NCBI GenBank assembly: GCA_937132145.1
Contig: CAKZNY010000292.1
Span: forward strand, 1 to 9,273
From: an uncultured Paracoccaceae bacterium
Lineage (GTDB): Bacteria; Pseudomonadota; Alphaproteobacteria; Rhodobacterales; Rhodobacteraceae
Direction of reading: 5' to 3'
Length of the DNA stretch: 9,273 nucleotides
Below, piece by piece: positions 6,918 to 9,273 of this stretch (the first letter of the stretch is position 1; every line of letters starts with the position of its first letter). The position numbers were made by a program, and so were the translations under genes. Below the pieces are notes generated by a model. It did not search any database, was not told where the DNA came from, and worked only from the letters and a program-made list of their open reading frames with translations.

Positions 6918-8154
6918 TTTCGACCACCCCGTCACTGTCAACAGACCAAGTCTGGATGCCATTATTGTGGTAGTTCGAAACCTCGCCACGAATTTTACGC
7001 AATGCGTCTTTCGTCGGTTGCACGTATCCGGTTGTGTCATGTGCGCGCGATTGCAGAAGCAGCGGTTTGCCGTCCCAGTCGAATTCGAAATAGAAACGGT
7101 GGGTGGATTTATCGAGGCTAGGCCCGTCAACCCGCGCTTTATGCCAGCTAACACCACCGTCAATTGTCACATCCACACGCGGAATAATCCCTTGACCGGA
7201 CCACGCAATCCCCGTGATTACGGTCGGCCCCTTGCCATGCAATATCGGCGCTTGCGGGGAGGGTTCAGTGATCACTGATTTTGCATCCATCACCCACGTA
7301 AACCGGCGTGCATTGCCGCTAGGCAGAAGGTCTGTATAGCGCGCGGTCTCCTCTCGGTGATGCCAGGGTTGATCGCCGATCTCTAGCCTGCGAAGCCATT
7401 TGATCCACATATTACCTTCCCAACCGGGGACAACCAGCCGGACGGGGTAGCCTTGCTCAGCCCGCAAGGCCTCGCCGTTCATTTTGAACGCGATCATGCA
7501 ATCGTCCAGCACTTTTTCCATCGGGATCGAGCGGGTGAGGCCAGCGGCATCCGCTCCTTCGGCCAGCAACCATTTACCTTCGGTTTTAATGCCAGCCTCG
7601 GCCAAAATGTCTTTAAGCATCACGCCGGTATACATGACGTTGTGTATCATCCCGTGGGTGAATTGCACGCCGTTTAGCTGTGGGCCGCGCCACTCCATGC
7701 CGGAATTCGCAGTGCATTCAAGGAAGTACACTTTGTTATGACGCGGGAAACGCATCAGGTCTTGCAGGGTGAACACCATCGGGCGATCCACCAGACCGTT
7801 AATCATCAAGCGATATTCCGAAGGATTTATTTCGGCGACACCACTGTGATGGCGCTCGAACGCCAGCCCGTTGGGCGTGATAATTCCGTCAAGCTGGTGC
7901 AGTGGCGTGAAGTTGATCGAGGAGGTGTCCACGGCTGTCAGCCACGGCACCGATTTGCGCAAAACATGGGCTTCATGCGGCGAGGGCATACCATAGCCGC
8001 GTTCATCCACGCCTTTGCCAAGCACTTGCGCCCATGGTTGCACGTTCGTGATCGCAGGGTCACCCGCACCCGCGCGCGCACCCGTGGCTGCAATACCTGC
8101 AACCAGACCTGTGGTCAGGAATTTGCGGCGCGAAGGGCCGGACTTATTGCTCAT
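6901..8154 (-). CDS. soxC: Sulfane dehydrogenase subunit SoxC (molybdenum sulfite-oxidase family)
   Basis: SoxC (417 residues) is the molybdenum-cofactor subunit of the periplasmic SoxCD complex, which oxidises the sulfane sulfur of the cysteine-S-thiosulfonate carried on SoxYZ. A twin-arginine signal is visible: SRRKFLTTG at residues 8-16, a hydrophobic stretch, and an ARA cleavage site ending at residue 28. This fits export of a folded Mo enzyme. The oxidoreductase molybdopterin domain contains FLECTANSGMEWRG, with Cys147 the expected Mo ligand. A C-terminal dimerisation domain follows, with GIAWSGQGIIPRVDVTIDGG near 320 and a long W-x-F-x-W-type segment. GGAGGG (8164-8159) lies four bases before the ATG, so the start is well supported. 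The gene follows soxB by 20 bp and overlaps the cytochrome gene by 17 bp. A plain sulfite dehydrogenase is less likely given the soxB neighbour. Confidence 0.93.
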   Translation of the reverse strand: MSNKSGPSRRKFLTTGLVAGIAATGARAGAGDPAITNVQPWAQVLGKGVDERGYGMPSPHEAHVLRKSVPWLTAVDTSSINFTPLHQLDGIITPNGLAFERHHSGVAEINPSEYRLMINGLVDRPMVFTLQDLMRFPRHNKVYFLECTANSGMEWRGPQLNGVQFTHGMIHNVMYTGVMLKDILAEAGIKTEGKWLLAEGADAAGLTRSIPMEKVLDDCMIAFKMNGEALRAEQGYPVRLVVPGWEGNMWIKWLRRLEIGDQPWHHREETARYTDLLPSGNARRFTWVMDAKSVITEPSPQAPILHGKGPTVITGIAWSGQGIIPRVDVTIDGGVSWHKARVDGPSLDKSTHRFYFEFDWDGKPLLLQSRAHDTTGYVQPTKDALRKIRGEVSNYHNNGIQTWSVDSDGVVENVEIS

Positions 8155-8174
8155 CTAACCCTCCGGGTAATCAG

Positions 8175-9273
8175 TTAGGCGCCGGTGACTTTAACGGATT
8201 GGTTCGGATCGATCGATACCGTTCCTTTACGTCTAATGTAGTTTTCCACAACGTCCCAGATCGCCGGCCCTTCGGTTTCCTCGTTCACCGAGGCCCAGCC
8301 CGCGACAATGTAGGTCTTGGATGGCTCGATCTTTTCACCGGTTTTTAGAAACGTCATATCGGTGATCCGGTCGCCCTGTTTTTTGGACACGTCGATAGAA
8401 TAGCCCATTCCACCCATGCGCACCATATCGCCGCCTTGTTGGTAATACGGGTCAGGATTGAACAGGTTGTCGGCCACATCTTCCATGATTGTGTGGATGC
8501 GCTCTCCGGTCATTTCTGTGCGATAAGCCGCGGGATAGCTCATGCCTGTGCAGTTGAAAATATCCTCGCGGGTGATGTCGTTACCGGGCAGCAGGGACGG
8601 GCCCCAGCGGAATCCGGGGGACAGGGCGATGTCTGCGTCGCGCTCTTCAATCAGGGCGTTACAAATCAGGTCATCCCATGTGCCGTTGAAGTTGCCACGA
8701 CGATAGAGAAGGCTGTCGGTTTTGCCGATCACCTCGGTCAGCTGGTCTATGAAAGGTGCGCGCTGCTCGTCTATCAGTTTGGCAATCATCGGGTCTGGCT
8801 GGATCACGTCCGAGAAGATCGGGATCAGTTTGTGGTTGAAACCTTTGATTTCGCCGTCGCGCACGTCCAAATCGAGGCGGGTTACGAATTTACCGTTGGA
8901 GCCTGACGCGATCAGCATGGTTTTGTTAACCAACACGGGTTCAGGCAGGGCGTCGTGGGTGTGGCCCGTCAGGATCACATCAATGCCATCGACGCGGCTG
9001 GCAAGTTTACGGTCAACGTCGAAACCGTTGTGCGACAGCAAAACCACCAGTTCAGCACCCAAACCACGAACCTCGGTAACTAAATTGGCCATGTTTTCTT
9101 CACGAATACCAAAGCTAAGGTTCGGGAACAACCATTTCGGGTTGGCAATCGGCATGTAGGGGAAGGCCTGGCCGATCACGGCGATCTTCACGCCGCCACG
9201 CTCGAACATTTTGTACGGCTCGTAGGCGCGCTCGTCCCATTCGGTATCGAAAATGTTCGCACCAAGGAACGGG
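8175..9273 (-). CDS. soxB: Thiosulfohydrolase SoxB (sulfur oxidation), 5' end outside window
   Basis: SoxB is a periplasmic dimanganese hydrolase of the 5'-nucleotidase/metallophosphoesterase family that releases sulfate from sulfur-carrier-bound thiosulfonate on SoxYZ. The last 365 residues are present; a full protein is about 560-570, so the Tat signal and the first metal-site region lie beyond 9273. The frame stays open to the window edge upstream of the internal ATG at 9209, reading PFLGANIFDTEWDERAYEP, so 9209 is not the start. Metal-site motifs VVLLSHNGFD (near plus positions 9020-9050) and VILTGHTHDA (near 8946-8975) are present. The C-terminal nucleotidase-type domain follows, with WDDLICNALIEERDADIALS and FNPDPYYQQGGDMVRMGGM, which is characteristic of SoxB. 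It sits directly upstream of soxC. It is unrelated to the sarcosine oxidase soxB at 1289-2539. Confidence 0.95.
   Translation of the reverse strand, partial: PFLGANIFDTEWDERAYEPYKMFERGGVKIAVIGQAFPYMPIANPKWLFPNLSFGIREENMANLVTEVRGLGAELVVLLSHNGFDVDRKLASRVDGIDVILTGHTHDALPEPVLVNKTMLIASGSNGKFVTRLDLDVRDGEIKGFNHKLIPIFSDVIQPDPMIAKLIDEQRAPFIDQLTEVIGKTDSLLYRRGNFNGTWDDLICNALIEERDADIALSPGFRWGPSLLPGNDITREDIFNCTGMSYPAAYRTEMTGERIHTIMEDVADNLFNPDPYYQQGGDMVRMGGMGYSIDVSKKQGDRITDMTFLKTGEKIEPSKTYIVAGWASVNEETEGPAIWDVVENYIRRKGTVSIDPNQSVKVTGA

Noticed and set aside
6918..7163. N-terminal extension of the cytochrome gene to 7163
   Set aside because: It lies within soxC in another frame and would place the clear Sec signal peptide in the middle of the protein.
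1..9273. tRNA, CRISPR, insertion sequence, toxin-antitoxin or phage genes
   Set aside because: I read for cloverleaf motifs, repeat arrays, terminal repeats and transposase or integrase motifs and saw none; every stretch over 300 bases is occupied by a recognised gene.

Overview
The window looks like chromosomal DNA from an alphaproteobacterium, most likely the Rhodobacterales/Roseobacter group. That placement is inferred from recalled family resemblance of the proteins and moderately GC-rich coding DNA; no search was run. Coding density is very high, with eight genes identified. No RNA gene, insertion sequence, CRISPR array or phage gene was seen.

Layout. (1) Positions 1-1153, minus strand: elongation factor P (efp) followed by the 5' part of an inositol monophosphatase gene (suhB-like), which runs off the left edge. 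A good sigma-70-type promoter for efp sits at 1188-1216. (2) Positions 1289-6302, plus strand: a tightly packed four-gene operon, soxB-soxD-soxA-soxG, for heterotetrameric sarcosine oxidase. The enzyme demethylates sarcosine oxidatively to glycine and passes the one-carbon unit to tetrahydrofolate. Junctions are short or overlapping, and the first and last genes start with GTG. (3) Positions 6303-9273, minus strand: the distal part of a thiosulfate-oxidation (Sox) cluster in the order soxB (partial, right edge), soxC, soxD. These encode the Mn-dependent thiosulfohydrolase, the Mo-containing sulfane dehydrogenase subunit and its cytochrome c partner.

The two 'sox' sets are unrelated but share the symbols soxB and soxD (sarcosine oxidase versus sulfur oxidation). 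They converge, and their last genes meet stop codon to stop codon with no intervening base at 6302/6303. At that junction the sulfur-oxidation SoxD is only 204 residues with one haem motif, whereas the characterised Paracoccus-type SoxD is a larger dihaem protein. soxE and later genes do not follow it. The most interesting question here is therefore whether the Sox cluster was cut short when the sarcosine operon came to lie beside it, or whether this is a natural monohaem SoxD.

Functionally the segment fits a marine heterotroph that demethylates choline- or betaine-derived sarcosine and gains extra electrons from thiosulfate. The gene families themselves are all known. I did not find a convincing new system.
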